Shown piece by piece: positions 24,079-24,707 of a DNA stretch of 24,707 nt. The notes beneath the pieces are model-generated. The model ran no database searches, had not been told where the DNA came from, and saw nothing but the letters and a program-made list of their open reading frames with translations. Positions within the stretch are counted from its first letter, which is position 1, and each line of letters starts with the position of its first letter. This DNA is from a virus. The stretch is taken from IMG/VR virus record IMGVR_UViG_3300032676_001946, positions 1 through 24,707 of that record; one strand, written 5' to 3'. The position numbers and the translations under genes were made by a program.

Positions 24079-24707
24079 AGGATGGCAATCCGGTAAGGAT
24101 CGAGCAGCCCATCAACAAAGGGCAGCTTGTCCATGCGCCCGCGCGCGAAGGCGACTTCGCTGCGCTGGTTGTACAGACTGTCCACCCGCAACTTGATCCA
24201 GTGCTTGATGCCCGCCGGCACCATGCTCGAGTCACCATAACCCGCCTGGAACTGCACCGTGACGGCGCCGATTTGCGGCAGGGTCGGCTGCCAGATCTGA
24301 CCAAAGATCGGCGTGATCCGCGTCAGGTCATCTGTTGAGGTCACCACGTAGTTCTCGGGCGGCATGGTGATGACATCAAAATTCATGTCCTGGTAGATGA
24401 TCGACGCCACCGACTGCACCGGTCCCTTGGGGATGAGGATGGCGTGCGCCGGGATGGAATACGGCAAACCCGCCGGCACGCCGGTGAGGCTCGGCCCGGG
24501 AAAGGCATCGAGCACCAGATTCCATGTGGCGGTGAGCAGCTGACGGTTGGTCAGGGTCTCCGCCATTTGCCGTGCACTGCTGATGAGCGCAAGAATCAGC
24601 GTGTCGTCATCCGGAATGTCGACACGCAGGTGCAGCTTCACCTCGGTCAAAGACACCGGCTCGGCAATACCTGTGTAGGCATCGACGGCCGGTGGTGTTA
24701 TCAGCTG
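24075..24707 (-). CDS. gp6-like head-tail connector, 5' end cut by window edge
   Basis: Protein of the phage gp6-like head-tail connector family, which forms a ring under the portal. The clear motif is EPVSLTEVKLHLRVDIPDDD and ALISSARQMAETLTNRQLL, then NLVLDAFPG and VQFQAGYGDS near the C-terminus. The GTG at 24656 is internal: the frame stays open to the right edge and encodes LITPPAVDAYTGIAEP, the usual start region of this family. The true start must be just off-window, with the capsid and portal genes beyond. Confidence 0.88.
   Translation of the reverse strand, partial: QLITPPAVDAYTGIAEPVSLTEVKLHLRVDIPDDDTLILALISSARQMAETLTNRQLLTATWNLVLDAFPGPSLTGVPAGLPYSIPAHAILIPKGPVQSVASIIYQDMNFDVITMPPENYVVTSTDDLTRITPIFGQIWQPTLPQIGAVTVQFQAGYGDSSMVPAGIKHWIKLRVDSLYNQRSEVAFARGRMDKLPFVDGLLDPYRIAIL

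Overview
The window joins two unlike blocks. The left block (1-7022, all on +) is a defence island. The right block (7098 to the right edge, all on -) is the tail, fibre and lysis part of the late operon of a contractile-tailed prophage. Its genes are Mu-like, and the closest matches I recognise for the left block are from gammaproteobacteria, so a beta- or gammaproteobacterial host is likely; the genus cannot be read from the sequence. The left block is visibly more AT-rich than the GC-rich phage block, so the two probably have different histories.

Defence island. It opens inside a type I restriction-modification specificity gene (hsdS), followed by an intact anticodon-nuclease gene of the PrrC family and then hsdR. 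This is the gene order of the E. coli prr locus; hsdM would lie off the left edge. PrrC keeps its ATPase motifs and all three catalytic residues. After hsdR comes a short stretch holding two tiny overlapping ORFs, one of which may be the decayed end of a second restriction subunit. Next is a two-gene CBASS system: a CapV-like patatin phospholipase and a CD-NTase that makes its nucleotide signal. The island therefore stacks DNA restriction, a tRNA-cutting response to inhibition of that restriction, and membrane-attacking abortive infection.

Prophage. Read from right to left (the direction of transcription): a gp6-like head-tail connector cut by the window edge, a head closure protein, a gp10-like protein, a tail terminator, a hairpin terminator, DUF2635, sheath, tube, tail assembly chaperone with a -1 frameshift extension, tape measure, and the Mu-type baseplate set N, P, gp45, gp46, gp47 and gp48. 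Most genes overlap or lie within about 20 bases of each other. Connectors of siphophage type joined to a Mu-type contractile tail make this a mosaic phage.

The least expected part is 8291-12321, where a Mu-like phage would carry long tail fibres. Here a short fibre-like protein ends in a long Pro-Thr/Pro-Ala repeat and 12 consecutive prolines. It is followed by an unknown protein, an asparagine-synthetase-like PP-loop ATPase, a small unknown protein, a cupin and a prolyl 4-hydroxylase-like oxygenase. My leading hypothesis is that this is a modification cassette acting on virion or tail-tip proteins, with the Pro-rich fibre as the obvious hydroxylation substrate. The operon ends with a small membrane protein, a DUF5675 protein and a three-TM holin, whose stop codon lies 75 bases from the convergent end of the CBASS operon. 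No RNA gene, CRISPR array, integrase, transposase or attachment site was found.
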